Under the pieces are notes generated by a model. The model was not told the origin of the DNA and did not search any database. It saw nothing but the letters and a program-made list of their open reading frames with translations. Positions 16,199-25,158 of a stretch of DNA of 64,000 bases are shown here, piece by piece (the first letter of the stretch is position 1; the number at the start of each line of letters is the position of its first letter). This stretch comes from Lachnospiraceae bacterium UBA1759 (GTDB taxonomy: Bacteria > Bacillota > Clostridia > Lachnospirales > Lachnospiraceae), in assembly GCA_002315555.1 (NCBI GenBank), contig DCHF01000029.1:84262-148261 (forward strand). Reading direction: 5' to 3'. Made by a program: the position numbers and the translations under genes.

Positions 16199-17038
16199 TT
16201 AGATCAGCGCGTTATATATATCCCTCTTGGAAACGCCGCGATCCTTGGCCACCAGCTTCATGGCTTCCTTGCGGTCGATGCCCTTTTCCGTATAATACGC
16301 CATATGCTCTTCAATGGTCATCTCACTCCACGCCGCTGCCTCTTCAGCCTTAATATCCTCGCGGCTCCGGCCCTCGATGACCAGGACAAACTCACCCTTC
16401 GGCTCGTTCGCTTCATAATACAACACCGCGTCCTTCAGTGTCGTGCGGTGCACATTTTCGTGCAGCTTTGTGAGTTCCTTGCAGAGCGCGATCTTGCGGT
16501 CACCCAACGCTTCATAAAGCTCCTGCAGTGTTTTTAAAAGATGATGCGGCGCCTCATAGAAGATCAGCGTGGCGGTATCGTTCTTCACCTCCGCCAGGAT
16601 CTCCCGGCGTTCCTTCTTTTCAGCAGGCAGGAACGCTTCAAAACGGAACCGCCGCGTGGGAAGTCCGGAAATGATCAGTGCATTCACGCAAGCGCACGCG
16701 CCCGGAATGCCGGTCACCTGAATGCCGGCCTCGATGCACTTGGCCGCAAGAATCTCACCCGGATCGGAAATGCCCGGAGTACCGGCGTCCGTGATACACG
16801 CGACAGTTTTTCCCTCCAGGATCTGACGCACCAACTCGTCCGCCTTGTCGTAGCGATTGAACTCGTGGTACGCAGTCATCGGCGTATGAATATCAAAATG
16901 ATTCAGCAGTTTGATACTGTTTCTGGTATCCTCTGCGGCAATCAGGTCCACGGACTTCAGGATCTCCACGCCGCGCGGCGTCATGTCCTGCAGGTTTCCG
17001 ATGGGTGTCGCGCACAGATAAAGCATGCCCTGACTCAT
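16199..17038 (-). CDS. rsmI: 16S rRNA (cytidine1402-2'-O)-methyltransferase RsmI
   Basis: The 279-residue length fits RsmI. The N-terminus LYLCATPIGNLQDMTPRGVE and the stretches AAEDTRN and ACITDAGTPGISDPG are the hallmark motifs of this tetrapyrrole-methylase-fold enzyme. It methylates the ribose of C1402 in the ribosomal decoding centre using S-adenosylmethionine. It lies downstream of trmN6, ricT and holB on the same strand, the same order as the yabC neighbourhood of Bacillus subtilis. Confidence 0.96.
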   Translation of the reverse strand: MSQGMLYLCATPIGNLQDMTPRGVEILKSVDLIAAEDTRNSIKLLNHFDIHTPMTAYHEFNRYDKADELVRQILEGKTVACITDAGTPGISDPGEILAAKCIEAGIQVTGIPGACACVNALIISGLPTRRFRFEAFLPAEKKERREILAEVKNDTATLIFYEAPHHLLKTLQELYEALGDRKIALCKELTKLHENVHRTTLKDAVLYYEANEPKGEFVLVIEGRSREDIKAEEAAAWSEMTIEEHMAYYTEKGIDRKEAMKLVAKDRGVSKRDIYNALI

Positions 17039-17140
17039 GGTGTTCCTTCCTTATTATAATACCTGCTGGATGTCTGCAGCAGGTTATCGATATTTCTAAT
17101 ACGCCTTCGGGCAATCGTCCTCAGTGTATCATAGACTGGC

Positions 17141-17881
17141 TTAGTGCCGCCCGTCACCGTAGATCTCCGCGATCATCGGGGTATACACGCCCGGATTCTC
17201 GTAAACGACCACCGGCGGATCGATCTTCAAAATGTCCCGTCCGCCCTTCTTGCCGTAGACGAGGACCATCGTGGCGTCCTTATCCGCGTACGGATGCACC
17301 ATGCAGATGCGCGACGGCGCCAGCTTGTATTCCTTCATTTTCTGGAGGATCTCTGTGAGGCGCGACGGCCGATGGATCATGTAAAACCTTCCACCCGGGT
17401 GCAGGAGCAACGCGCTTTCGCGCACCACGTCATCCAGACTGCAGAGCACCTCATGCCGCGCGATGGCCTTGGCCTGATCCGGGTTCTTCAACCCCGTATC
17501 GGCCGCCATATACGGCGGATTCGTCGTGACCACATCAAATGTGCCCTTATTGAACAGCTTTGATGCCTCTTTAATGTCTCCCTGCACGATCCGGATGCGG
17601 CTCTCCACCTCATTCAGCTGCACGGACCGGCCGGCCATCTCTGCCATATCCTCCTGAATCTCCAGGCCCACATAGCTGCCGCCGTCGTATCGCGCGTCCA
17701 GAAGAAGCGGGACGATGCCATTGCCCGTCCCCAGGTCGATGGCCTTCTCCCCCTCACGGATCTCCGCATACCAGGACAGCAACACCGCGTCCACGCCGAA
17801 GCAGAACTTCTCCCGGTTCTGAATGATCCGATATCCTTTTCTCTCCAGATCATCGATCCGTTCGTTTTCGCGAAGTTCCAT
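17141..17881 (-). CDS. trmN6: tRNA1(Val) (adenine37-N6)-methyltransferase-like TrmN6
   Basis: The 246 residues form a Rossmann-type methyltransferase with GTGNG at 51-55 binding S-adenosylmethionine and NPPY at 121-124 as the adenine-N6 catalytic motif. The N-terminus (IIQNREKFCFGVDAVLLSW) is typical of TrmN6/YabB. The expected product is m6A37 in tRNA-Val. The gene lies between ricT and rsmI in the conserved order. The gene for the replication regulator YabA, found here in Bacillus, is absent. Confidence 0.92.
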   Translation of the reverse strand: MELRENERIDDLERKGYRIIQNREKFCFGVDAVLLSWYAEIREGEKAIDLGTGNGIVPLLLDARYDGGSYVGLEIQEDMAEMAGRSVQLNEVESRIRIVQGDIKEASKLFNKGTFDVVTTNPPYMAADTGLKNPDQAKAIARHEVLCSLDDVVRESALLLHPGGRFYMIHRPSRLTEILQKMKEYKLAPSRICMVHPYADKDATMVLVYGKKGGRDILKIDPPVVVYENPGVYTPMIAEIYGDGRH

Positions 17882-17941
17882 ACGCTTCCTCTTTCAGTCG
17901 GTCTTCATTTTCACGCCCCTGTTTTCTTCAGGTGCGGATGA

Positions 17942-19465
17942 TTATTCGTTAACTTCTGTCTTTACGACTTCTTTGATTTCTGCAGTTTCAGCCTTTACCG
18001 CTTCTTTAATTTCAGCAGTCTCAGCCTTTACCGCTTCTTTGATTTCAGCAGCTTCCGCCTTTACCTCCGCCTTACGCTCCTCAAACTTACGGTTTGCGCG
18101 TGCTTCAGCCTCTGCGGTGTTCTCACGGTTCTCGTGATTTCTGCGATTCTCGCCGTTACGGTTCTCGCGATTGTCACCGTTACGGTTCTCGCGATTGTCA
18201 CCATTACGGCTCTCGCGGTTCTCACCGTTCTTACGATTCTCACAGTTTCTTCCGTCGCGGTTTTCGCGTCCTTCGCCGTTCCGACGGTTTTCACCGTTCT
18301 TTCGGCCTTCACCGTTTCTTCCCTCGCGGTTCTCACGGCTTTCTCCGTTTCTTCCGTCGCGACCCTCGCCATTCCGACGGCTTTCACCGTTCTTGCGGCT
18401 CTCGCGACCTTCACGGTTCTCGCGGCCCTCGCGGTTCTCGCGGCCTTCACGGTTTTCGCGACCCTCACGGTTCTCGCGGCCTTCGCTGTTCCGGCGATTC
18501 TCACGCTTTTCACGGCCTTCACCATTCTCACCGTTCTTGCGGCCCTCGCGGTGCTCGTTATTCTTGCGATTATCACGGCTTTCGCGGTTCTCGGCTTTTA
18601 CCTCGCCCTCGATCTGCTCGTCCTTATCTTCCGCTTCTTTCTTCCTGCGGCCCGGGGTGAACTTCAGCTCATCCACGCGATACTCGCGCAGTTCCTTCTC
18701 ATCCTTGTCCTCCTGAAGAACAACGGTAACGGTCTGCAGCAGCACGTTCGTTGCCTTGACTGTGCCGATGTAGCCCTCCGGCGTCTTCACGGTGGAGTTC
18801 ACATTCGGAAGCTGAGAATTCAGGTATTCATACGTTTCCGCTTCATTCTTCAGGCAGCACATCAGTCGGCCGCAAACACCGGAGATCTTCGCGGAGTTCA
18901 GGGACAGGTTCTGCTCCTTGGCCATCTTGATGGAAACCGGTACAAAGTCCGGAAGCCAGGTTGCGCAGCAAAGCTCACGCCCGCAGACGCCGATGCCGCC
19001 CAGCAGCTTGGTTTCGTCACGAACGCCGACCTGACGCAGTTCGATGCGGGTGCGGAAAACGCTCGCGAGGTCCTTGACCAGCTCACGGAAATCGACACGA
19101 CCATCGGCGGTAAAGAAGAAGGTCAATTTGGAGCGGTCAAAAGCATACTCCGCGCGAATCAGCTTCATTTCAAGCTCGCGCGCCGCCACCTTCTGCTTAC
19201 AGATACGGATGGCCTCCGCCTCATTCTTCTGATTCAGAGCGATCTGATCATCATCATCCTCCGTTGCAATGCGGATGACCTGCTTCAGCTCACCGGTGAT
19301 CTTCTCATCCTCCACCTCGTGCGGGGGCATAACAACTGCCGCATACTCCGGTCCCTGCGCGGTCTCCACGATGACATGATCGCCGCGGCGGATATCCAGG
19401 CCGACCGGATCAAAATAATAAATCTTTCCCTGACGGCGGAAATTGACGCCGATAATTGTTTTCAT
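17942..19465 (-). CDS. ricT: RicT/PSP1-domain protein (YaaT) with a long repetitive tail
   Basis: Residues 1-275 are a normal PSP1-domain RicT, part of the Fe-S Ric complex that in B. subtilis stimulates mRNA processing by RNase Y and supports sporulation and competence. Conserved cysteines are at 161, 166, 167, 198, 203 and 204 (CGRELCC and CGRLMCC). After PGRRKKEAED the protein gains a tail that is absent from classic RicT. Residues ~290-450 are almost only Arg, Glu, Asn, Gly, Ser and Lys in short NREGRE/NGENR repeats. Residues 468-503 are three copies of an 11-residue helical repeat AETAEIKEAVK. The total of 507 residues is nearly double the family length of about 275. The tail resembles RNA-binding RGG-like disordered regions, which would fit an RNA-degradation role. 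Confidence 0.92.
   Translation of the reverse strand: MKTIIGVNFRRQGKIYYFDPVGLDIRRGDHVIVETAQGPEYAAVVMPPHEVEDEKITGELKQVIRIATEDDDDQIALNQKNEAEAIRICKQKVAARELEMKLIRAEYAFDRSKLTFFFTADGRVDFRELVKDLASVFRTRIELRQVGVRDETKLLGGIGVCGRELCCATWLPDFVPVSIKMAKEQNLSLNSAKISGVCGRLMCCLKNEAETYEYLNSQLPNVNSTVKTPEGYIGTVKATNVLLQTVTVVLQEDKDEKELREYRVDELKFTPGRRKKEAEDKDEQIEGEVKAENRESRDNRKNNEHREGRKNGENGEGREKRENRRNSEGRENREGRENREGRENREGRENREGRESRKNGESRRNGEGRDGRNGESRENREGRNGEGRKNGENRRNGEGRENRDGRNCENRKNGENRESRNGDNRENRNGDNRENRNGENRRNHENRENTAEAEARANRKFEERKAEVKAEAAEIKEAVKAETAEIKEAVKAETAEIKEVVKTEVNE
17957..18598 (-). repeat. In-frame coding repeats in the ricT tail
   Basis: Two repeat types lie inside ricT. At about 17957-18064 a 33-bp unit occurs three times and encodes the 11-residue helix repeat. 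At about 18116-18598 imperfect 6- to 15-bp units encode the Arg/Glu/Asn/Gly tract. Several other frames stay open across this stretch because of the repeats; those frames are not genes. Confidence 0.85.
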
Positions 19466-19479
19466 AGGGTTTTTCCTTT

Positions 19480-20313
19480 CTATCTGCTGTTCTTCTTCAC
19501 CTCATCACGCATGGTCATGAGCAGAAGCTGAATGGTAAGTTCAAAATTCACATTGGCATCCAGGCGACGTCCCGCGCCGTCAATAGCGGTCAGGATCCGT
19601 TCGATGCCTTCAAAGGACGCCCTGTCCGCGATCTGCTTGACAGCGGTCACTTCCTCCCGGTGGGCCAGAAGCTTCACATCCTTGGTCGATTTATAGATCA
19701 GCACGTCCCTCATATAGAGACGGATCTCCTCGAGGGCGTCGCGCGCATGGACCTTCAGTTTTTCCATGGCGGCGATGTCATCGAGCATCAGCTTGGTATC
19801 CATCGTCGGAACGGCACGGACCACGTCCCGCACCAGCGAAAGCACCGCTTCGCGGTCTTCATCTTCGACCGCCTGCGTTTCCTCGGAGATCACGGCCAGT
19901 TTGACACAGCGGGACAGGATCGTCGGGAGGAACGTCTCGGAATTTGCGGTAAGCAAGAGGATCACCACGTAGGACGGCGGCTCCTCCAGCGTTTTTAACA
20001 GTGCGTTCTGCGCCTGGACATTCATCTTCTCCGCTTCCGGGACGATGTACACCTTGTGCTCACTGTTGTAGGGTTTAATGTGCACACTCTGGTTGATGCA
20101 TCTGCGGATATCGTCGACGCTGATCAGGTTCGGCTTTTCATGCTCCAGAAAAAGCACGTCCGCCGCGGTGACCTCCATCATTTTTACGAACGCTTCCGCA
20201 GTTTCGCGAAGCTGCGCCGCATTTTCCCCGTCAAAAATGTAGGCATGCGACACGTGCCCCGATTCGGCGATCCGCTTCAGATTATTCAGTAAGTCCGTTC
20301 TTCCGGTATTCAC
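19480..20313 (-). CDS. holB: DNA polymerase III delta-prime subunit
   Basis: The 277 residues match the AAA+ delta-prime clamp-loader subunit: HAYIFDGENA replaces a functional P-loop, PNLISVDDIRRC is the usual strand-helix, and VQAQNALLKTLEEPPSYVVILL with ILSRCVKL is the family's sensor region. It helps load the beta clamp. The start is a GTG preceded by GGAG at 10 bases and overlaps the end of the kinase gene by 32 bases. ricT follows 14 bases downstream, so all three are one operon. Confidence 0.93.
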   Translation of the reverse strand: MNTGRTDLLNNLKRIAESGHVSHAYIFDGENAAQLRETAEAFVKMMEVTAADVLFLEHEKPNLISVDDIRRCINQSVHIKPYNSEHKVYIVPEAEKMNVQAQNALLKTLEEPPSYVVILLLTANSETFLPTILSRCVKLAVISEETQAVEDEDREAVLSLVRDVVRAVPTMDTKLMLDDIAAMEKLKVHARDALEEIRLYMRDVLIYKSTKDVKLLAHREEVTAVKQIADRASFEGIERILTAIDGAGRRLDANVNFELTIQLLLMTMRDEVKKNSR

Positions 20314-20911
20314 CTAAAATAAACTCCTTCACTGCCTGTACACACTCTTTAAAGTCGATGTTTTCAAAACCGTTCGTCAGCGTGCCGTCCTCGTTCATCA
20401 GGCCGGCGGCCTTCAGGTTGTCATCGCAGAAATCGGCCTCGTCCGCCAGGAAGCGGCGGCACATTTCCGCGTATTTCGGGCCCGCGTGCTTGCGTTCCCG
20501 GTTCAGCGCGCGCTGCAGGCGCTCGCCGGTCTCCACATGGATATAGATCGGTACCACGCGGTCCGTGCCGAAGTAGTCGCGCACCTTCACATAGGATTCG
20601 ATCGTACCCACGGCGGCGTAATTGACATCGCCGGAGGTAGTGGTACCATCGTCCACCATCATATATTTCCACGGACCGTGCACGGTCTGATAGCAGCGCA
20701 TTTCAATGATCTTGCCTGCCGCCTCAAACGCATCCGCCTGCTCCATGGTGATGAAGTGATACTCGCGGCCCTCCTGCTCGCCGGCACGGATGGGGCGCGT
20801 GGTATACTGGATGATCTCGTTTAATTTAAGGTCCTCATCCTTCAGAATGGCCTCCAGGATACTGTCCTTACCGGTTGCGCTCTTGCCGATGATGTAATAG
20901 ATCCTGCCCAT
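20282..20911 (-). CDS. Guanylate-kinase-like P-loop kinase
   Basis: The 209 residues have the guanylate-kinase plan: P-loop GKSATGKDS at about 9-17, then YTTRPIRAGEQEGREYHF matching the GMP-binding region of Gmk, followed by a lid and base-binding part. It is in the position held by thymidylate kinase (tmk) next to holB in Bacillus. The P-loop ends in KDS instead of the usual KST. It may be a real Gmk or a divergent nucleotide kinase. The gene overlaps the preceding DUF1461 gene by one base (TAATG) and overlaps holB by 32 bases. Confidence 0.82.
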   Translation of the reverse strand: MGRIYYIIGKSATGKDSILEAILKDEDLKLNEIIQYTTRPIRAGEQEGREYHFITMEQADAFEAAGKIIEMRCYQTVHGPWKYMMVDDGTTTSGDVNYAAVGTIESYVKVRDYFGTDRVVPIYIHVETGERLQRALNRERKHAGPKYAEMCRRFLADEADFCDDNLKAAGLMNEDGTLTNGFENIDFKECVQAVKEFILGEYRKNGLTE

Positions 20912-21561
20912 TAGAATTTCTTTCCTTTTTTGTGGTGTTTTTTGTAAAGGACGCCGCAGATGATCAGGCCGAGTGCCAGGAATACCAGGATGCCGACTGC
21001 CGCTGCCAGAAATACGGAATCCGGCAGGATATTGATGATCGGATCCGTGGTCGGATCAAAGAGCCAGTAGTCGTTGTCGAACAGGAGGCTGTGCATGAAA
21101 ACAAACGCCCAGTCCCAATCGATTGCAAGTGCTGCGCCGACGGCGCCGCCCACAACGAACGTTAGAATGATCGTGGACTTCAGCCACTCCCAGGCCTTCA
21201 GCTTGAAGGAGGCGATGTATCCGATGATTGTGAGCGCCATCGTCACCCAGGAAGTGATCTGGATGAATACAAAAATGCGCTTGACCTCCTGGAAATGGAT
21301 GCGCCCCGTAATGGACATGACAAAATCCTTGAATTCAAGGGACTTTGCACCCCAAACCATGTTGTAATCGATCAGGATGTCGTAGTTCGTCTTGCAGACT
21401 TCGTAGCTGTAACCGGTCAGTTCCGGCACCTTCAGGATGCGGATCATAATGTAATACAGCGGCTTTAAATAAAGGATCAGGGTGACGGACATCGTGACGA
21501 TGAAAAGGAAACAGACGACCGTCATCAGTGTGTTAAAGAAAATGTGTTTTTTATTATTCAT
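20911..21561 (-). CDS. TIGR01906/DUF1461-family integral membrane protein
   Basis: The 216 residues begin at the ATG at 21561, after AGGTGAT. There are about four to five membrane spans, with hydrophobic blocks near residues 10-32, 98-118, 124-150 and 185-210. The family signature is AIDWDWAFVFMHSLLFDNDYW followed by LFDPTTDPIINILPDSVF. Family members are common in Firmicutes, and their function is unknown. It is the first gene of the operon that continues into the kinase, holB and ricT. Confidence 0.85.
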   Translation of the reverse strand: MNNKKHIFFNTLMTVVCFLFIVTMSVTLILYLKPLYYIMIRILKVPELTGYSYEVCKTNYDILIDYNMVWGAKSLEFKDFVMSITGRIHFQEVKRIFVFIQITSWVTMALTIIGYIASFKLKAWEWLKSTIILTFVVGGAVGAALAIDWDWAFVFMHSLLFDNDYWLFDPTTDPIINILPDSVFLAAAVGILVFLALGLIICGVLYKKHHKKGKKF

Positions 21562-21643
21562 ATAATCACCTGATATTTTTGGACATACGCCCACAGTTAA
21601 ATTTATTATAGCACTTATGCAAGGGGATAACAAGCAAAAAGAA

Positions 21644-21674
21644 AAGTGCGCGAAGCTCAATGCTTCGCGCACTT
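21644..21674 (-). terminator. Terminator after mnmA
   Basis: A perfect 13-bp stem AAGTGCGCGAAGC/GCTTCGCGCACTT with a 5-base loop is followed on the minus strand by TTTCTTTTTG. It separates mnmA from the DUF1461 operon. Confidence 0.92.
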
Positions 21675-21681
21675 GTATACA

Positions 21682-22764
21682 TTAATAGATCTCTCCGCCG
21701 CCGATCACAACATCGCCGTCATACAGCACCGCAGCCTGCCCTTTTGCAGGTCGGCGTACCGGCGTCAACGTATGAATACGGATGTTGCCGTCCGGCAGCA
21801 CCGTGACCTCTGCTTCGGTCTCATTCTGGTGGTAACGGCTGCGGACCATCGCCCGAAGGGTGGTTCCCGGTGCCGGTTCCGTGATGGCGATCCAGTTCAT
21901 TTCCTTCGCGTCAAAGTCCTGCGTCATGAGTTCGTTCCGGAAGCCAAGCACCACGCGGTTGCTTTCCGTGTCCTTCTCCAAGACGTAGTAGGACTCTTCC
22001 GCGGCGATGCCCAGACCTCGGCGCTGCCCCACCGTATAATGGATGATGCCCTTGTGCGTACCGAGGACCTTGCCTTCTTTATTGACAAATTCGCCCTCCG
22101 GATACGTCTTTCCGGTGTGCTTTTCAATAAAGGCCGTATAATTTCCGTCCGGAACAAAGCAAATATCCTGGCTTTCCGCCTTTTCCGCGTTAATGAAGCC
22201 CAGGGTCTCTGCCTTCACGCGGATCTCCGGCTTTGTGAATCCGCCCAACGGAAGCACGGTGTGCGCGAGCTGGTCCTGCGTCAGCGAATAGAGCACGTAA
22301 CTCTGGTCCTTCTTGTCATCGACGCCCTTTTTGAGGAGCCATCGACCGGTGGCCGGATCCTGTTCCACGCGTGCGTAGTGTCCGGTGACGATGGTATCGT
22401 ATCCCAGCACCTTCGCCCTCTCGTACAGCCGCTCGAATTTCAGGAAGCGGTTGCAGTCGATGCACGGGTTCGGCGTGGTACCGTTTTCGTACGCGCAGAT
22501 AAAACGCTGAATGACCTTTTCTTCAAAATCCTCTTTAAAATTGAACACCTGGAACGGTATGCCCAGCTGGAAAGCCACACTGCGTGCGTCCTCGACATCG
22601 TCCAGGGAACAGCAGGTCTTTCCGCTCCGGACATCCACATCCGCCATCTCCTCGTGGAGACGCATTGTGACGCCCATACACTCGTATCCCTGTTCAGTCA
22701 TAAGAGCGGCGGCAACAGAACTGTCCACGCCGCCGCTCATTGCGATCAATGCTCTTTTACTCAT
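21682..22764 (-). CDS. mnmA: tRNA-specific 2-thiouridylase MnmA
   Basis: The 360 residues run from the ATG at 22764, which follows GAGGAAT. The PP-loop is SGGVDSS at 10-16. The catalytic cysteines are expected at Cys104 in NPCIDCN and Cys202 in DICF. MnmA adds sulfur to U34 of tRNA-Lys, -Glu and -Gln, and partners in the cell with MnmE/MnmG, which are also in this window. It ends eight bases or so after the neighbouring dehydrogenase gene on the same strand, so the two are likely co-transcribed. Confidence 0.95.
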   Translation of the reverse strand: MSKRALIAMSGGVDSSVAAALMTEQGYECMGVTMRLHEEMADVDVRSGKTCCSLDDVEDARSVAFQLGIPFQVFNFKEDFEEKVIQRFICAYENGTTPNPCIDCNRFLKFERLYERAKVLGYDTIVTGHYARVEQDPATGRWLLKKGVDDKKDQSYVLYSLTQDQLAHTVLPLGGFTKPEIRVKAETLGFINAEKAESQDICFVPDGNYTAFIEKHTGKTYPEGEFVNKEGKVLGTHKGIIHYTVGQRRGLGIAAEESYYVLEKDTESNRVVLGFRNELMTQDFDAKEMNWIAITEPAPGTTLRAMVRSRYHQNETEAEVTVLPDGNIRIHTLTPVRRPAKGQAAVLYDGDVVIGGGEIY

Positions 22765-22772
22765 ATTCCTCT

Positions 22773-23720
22773 TTACAGAATCACATTCTTCTGCTGACCG
22801 TCCATCCACGCACGGAGATTGTCGAAAACGATCTCGGCGCGAAGCGTCATGGACTCGTGGGTTGCGAATGCCACATGCGGGGTAACCAGCGTGTTCGGGG
22901 TTGCCAGAAGCGGTTCGTCCGCTGCAAGCGGCGGTTCGATGTCAAATACGTCGATGCCTGCGCCTGCGATCACGCCGTCCTTCAGTGCTGTTGCGAGGTC
23001 TGCGGTGTTTGCAACCGGGCCGCGGGCAACGTTGATCAGGATCGCGGAGGACTTCATGAGCTTCAGGGTATCCTTGTTGATCAGACCGCGGGTGCCGTCA
23101 TTCAGCGGGCAATGCAGGATCACGATGTCGGAAGCTGCAAGCAGTTCTTCAAGAGCGACCTGCTTTACATAGTCCGGAGCATCCGTATGTACGCTGCGGC
23201 TGCTTGCCAGAATGTCCGCGCCCATTGCGTGGAACAGTTCTGCGGAGCGGGTACCGATCTTGCCGAGGCCCACGATACCGACGGTCTTGCCCTTGACTTC
23301 ATAGCCGACCAGGCCGTCCTTGGTCTTCCCGTCGCGGCAGCGTGCCTCGACCTCGCGCATACGGCGGTACAGAGAAAGTACCATGCCCATTGCGAGCTCG
23401 GCAACAGCCTCGTTGGAGTAACCGGAAGCATTGGAAACGGCGATGTTCTTTTCCTTCGCCGCTGCCAGACCCACATGGTCCACGCCGGTGAATGCTACAT
23501 CGATGAACTTCAGCTGATCCGCAGCTGCAATGACTTCATTCTTAAAAGGCATGTTGGCAATGATGGCGGCATCGGCACCCTTAACTTCTTCAATCAGAGT
23601 TGCCGTGTCCGTAGACTTTGCATAGGAAACAAATTCCACGCCATCCGCTTCAAACGGCGCCTTACGCGCGCTTAATTCCTCTTCACTGATGCCTAATGAT
23701 TCCAGAATAACTACTTTCAT
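22773..23720 (-). CDS. D-2-hydroxyacid dehydrogenase
   Basis: The 315 residues match the D-isomer-specific 2-hydroxyacid dehydrogenase family. The NAD-binding Rossmann core contains GIVGLGKIGTRSAE. The catalytic triad Arg-Glu-His is expected in INVARGPVAN, FDIEPP and TPHVAFAT. Substrate specificity (lactate, glycerate or 3-phosphoglycerate) cannot be read off. It has an unusually long N-terminal domain opening (MKVVILESLGISEEEL) typical of glycerate dehydrogenase-like members. GGAGGAC precedes the start. It lies upstream of mnmA. Confidence 0.9.
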   Translation of the reverse strand: MKVVILESLGISEEELSARKAPFEADGVEFVSYAKSTDTATLIEEVKGADAAIIANMPFKNEVIAAADQLKFIDVAFTGVDHVGLAAAKEKNIAVSNASGYSNEAVAELAMGMVLSLYRRMREVEARCRDGKTKDGLVGYEVKGKTVGIVGLGKIGTRSAELFHAMGADILASSRSVHTDAPDYVKQVALEELLAASDIVILHCPLNDGTRGLINKDTLKLMKSSAILINVARGPVANTADLATALKDGVIAGAGIDVFDIEPPLAADEPLLATPNTLVTPHVAFATHESMTLRAEIVFDNLRAWMDGQQKNVIL

Positions 23721-23818
23721 GATGTCCTCCTTCAGATGATCAACTTGATCAAATATACGCCGATGCTTTTGTTGCGTTAATTTTCAGATTGCTGCCGCCG
23801 ATGGGCTTCCCCCGGCGC

Positions 23819-25000
23819 TCAGATTCTTGCCACGCCGTCTTCGCGGGCTGCCTGTGCGACCGCTGCCGCAACCGCCGCCTTAACGCGCGGATCCATCGCC
23901 TTCGGAAGAATGTTGTTGCAGTTCAGCTCTTCGTCCGGAATGATGCCGGCGATGGCCTTTGCAGCCGCGATCTTCATATTCTCCGTGATCTGTGCCGCGC
24001 GAACATCGAGCGCACCGCGGAAGATGCCCGGGAAGCACATTACGTTATTGATCTGGTTCGGGAAATCGCTGCGGCCGGTAGAAACGATCGCTGCACCGCC
24101 TTCGTGTGCCTCATCCGGGAAAATCTCCGGAGTCGGGTTTGCACATGCAAAAATGATGGCATCCTTAGCCATTCTGCTGACCATTTCCTTGTTCAGCTTG
24201 CCCGGAACGGATACGCCGATGAAAACGTCCGCGCCATCGATGACATCGTTCAGCTCACCGGTCTTCTTCTCCAGGTTCGTGATCTTTGCCATCTCTGCAA
24301 GCCACGGATCCATGCCTTCTTCACGGCCGTCATAGATAACGCCGTACTTATCGGTCATAATGACGTTCTTTACGCCGGCCTTTAACAGAAGCTTGATGAT
24401 GGCCGTACCGGCAGCACCTGCGCCACTGGTAACGATCTTGATGTCTTCGATCTTCTTGCCAACGACCTTCAGCGCGTTGGTCAGACCTGCCAGCATGATA
24501 ACGGCGGTGCCGTGCTGGTCATCGTGGAATACCGGGATGTCGCAGATGGCCTTCAGGCGCTCCTCGATCTCAAAACATCTCGGTGCGGAAATATCTTCCA
24601 GGTTGATACCGCCAAAGGAACCTGCAAGAAGCTCAACGGTCTTGACGATATCATCCGGCTCTTTGGAGCGGATACAAAGCGGAACAGCATCGACATCGCC
24701 GAACGCCTTGAACAGAACGCATTTGCCTTCCATGACCGGCATGCCGGCTTCCGGGCCGATGTCGCCCAGACCGAGGACAGCGGTACCATCGGTAACAACC
24801 GCCACGGTGTTCCATCTGCGGGTCAGTTCGTATCCTTTATTCACATCCTTCTTTATCTCCAGGCACGGGCCCGCAACACCGGGCGTATAAGCTACGGACA
24901 GTGCTTCAACGGTATCGACCGGAACCCTTGAAATCATTTCGATCTTTCCGCCCCATTCGGCATGTTTTTCAATTGCAAGCTTCTGATAATCTACAGCCAT
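23819..25000 (-). CDS. Malic enzyme (NAD-dependent)
   Basis: The protein is 393 residues from the ATG at 25000, which follows GAGGAGC. The short bacterial type of malic enzyme is recognised by SVAYTPGVAGPCLEIKKD, the metal-binding ISAPRCFEIEERL and FHDDQHGTAVI, and the Rossmann GAGAAGTAIIKLLL. It turns malate into pyruvate and CO2 with reduction of NAD(P). It is transcribed alone, with 98 bases between it and the dehydrogenase downstream. Confidence 0.94.
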   Translation of the reverse strand: MAVDYQKLAIEKHAEWGGKIEMISRVPVDTVEALSVAYTPGVAGPCLEIKKDVNKGYELTRRWNTVAVVTDGTAVLGLGDIGPEAGMPVMEGKCVLFKAFGDVDAVPLCIRSKEPDDIVKTVELLAGSFGGINLEDISAPRCFEIEERLKAICDIPVFHDDQHGTAVIMLAGLTNALKVVGKKIEDIKIVTSGAGAAGTAIIKLLLKAGVKNVIMTDKYGVIYDGREEGMDPWLAEMAKITNLEKKTGELNDVIDGADVFIGVSVPGKLNKEMVSRMAKDAIIFACANPTPEIFPDEAHEGGAAIVSTGRSDFPNQINNVMCFPGIFRGALDVRAAQITENMKIAAAKAIAGIIPDEELNCNNILPKAMDPRVKAAVAAAVAQAAREDGVARI

Positions 25001-25091
25001 TTTTGCTCCTCTCATATGTAAAGTAATGAAATGTCACTTTGGATATAATTCTACTATCTTCCTTATATAAATGCAAGCGTTTGAAGGAGGC

Positions 25092-25119
25092 TTGCTTTTC
25101 ACATCGAATACTTTATAAT
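25092..25119 (+). promoter_or_regulatory. Putative promoter of the HEAQH protein gene
   Basis: TTGCTT at 25092-25097, a 16-base spacer and a perfect TATAAT at 25114-25119 lie 39 bases before the start codon. Confidence 0.6.
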
Positions 25120-25158
25120 TGTTTCTATAACCTATAATAACAACTGAAAGGGGCATCT

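Noticed and set aside
18134..19531. Long + strand open frame (465 codons) opposite ricT
   Set aside because: It lies antisense to a clear PSP1-family gene, has no ribosome site, and stays open because of the short repeats in the ricT tail.
21646..22797. A + strand open frame of 383 codons over mnmA
   Set aside because: A shadow of mnmA in another frame; the mnmA protein is unmistakable.
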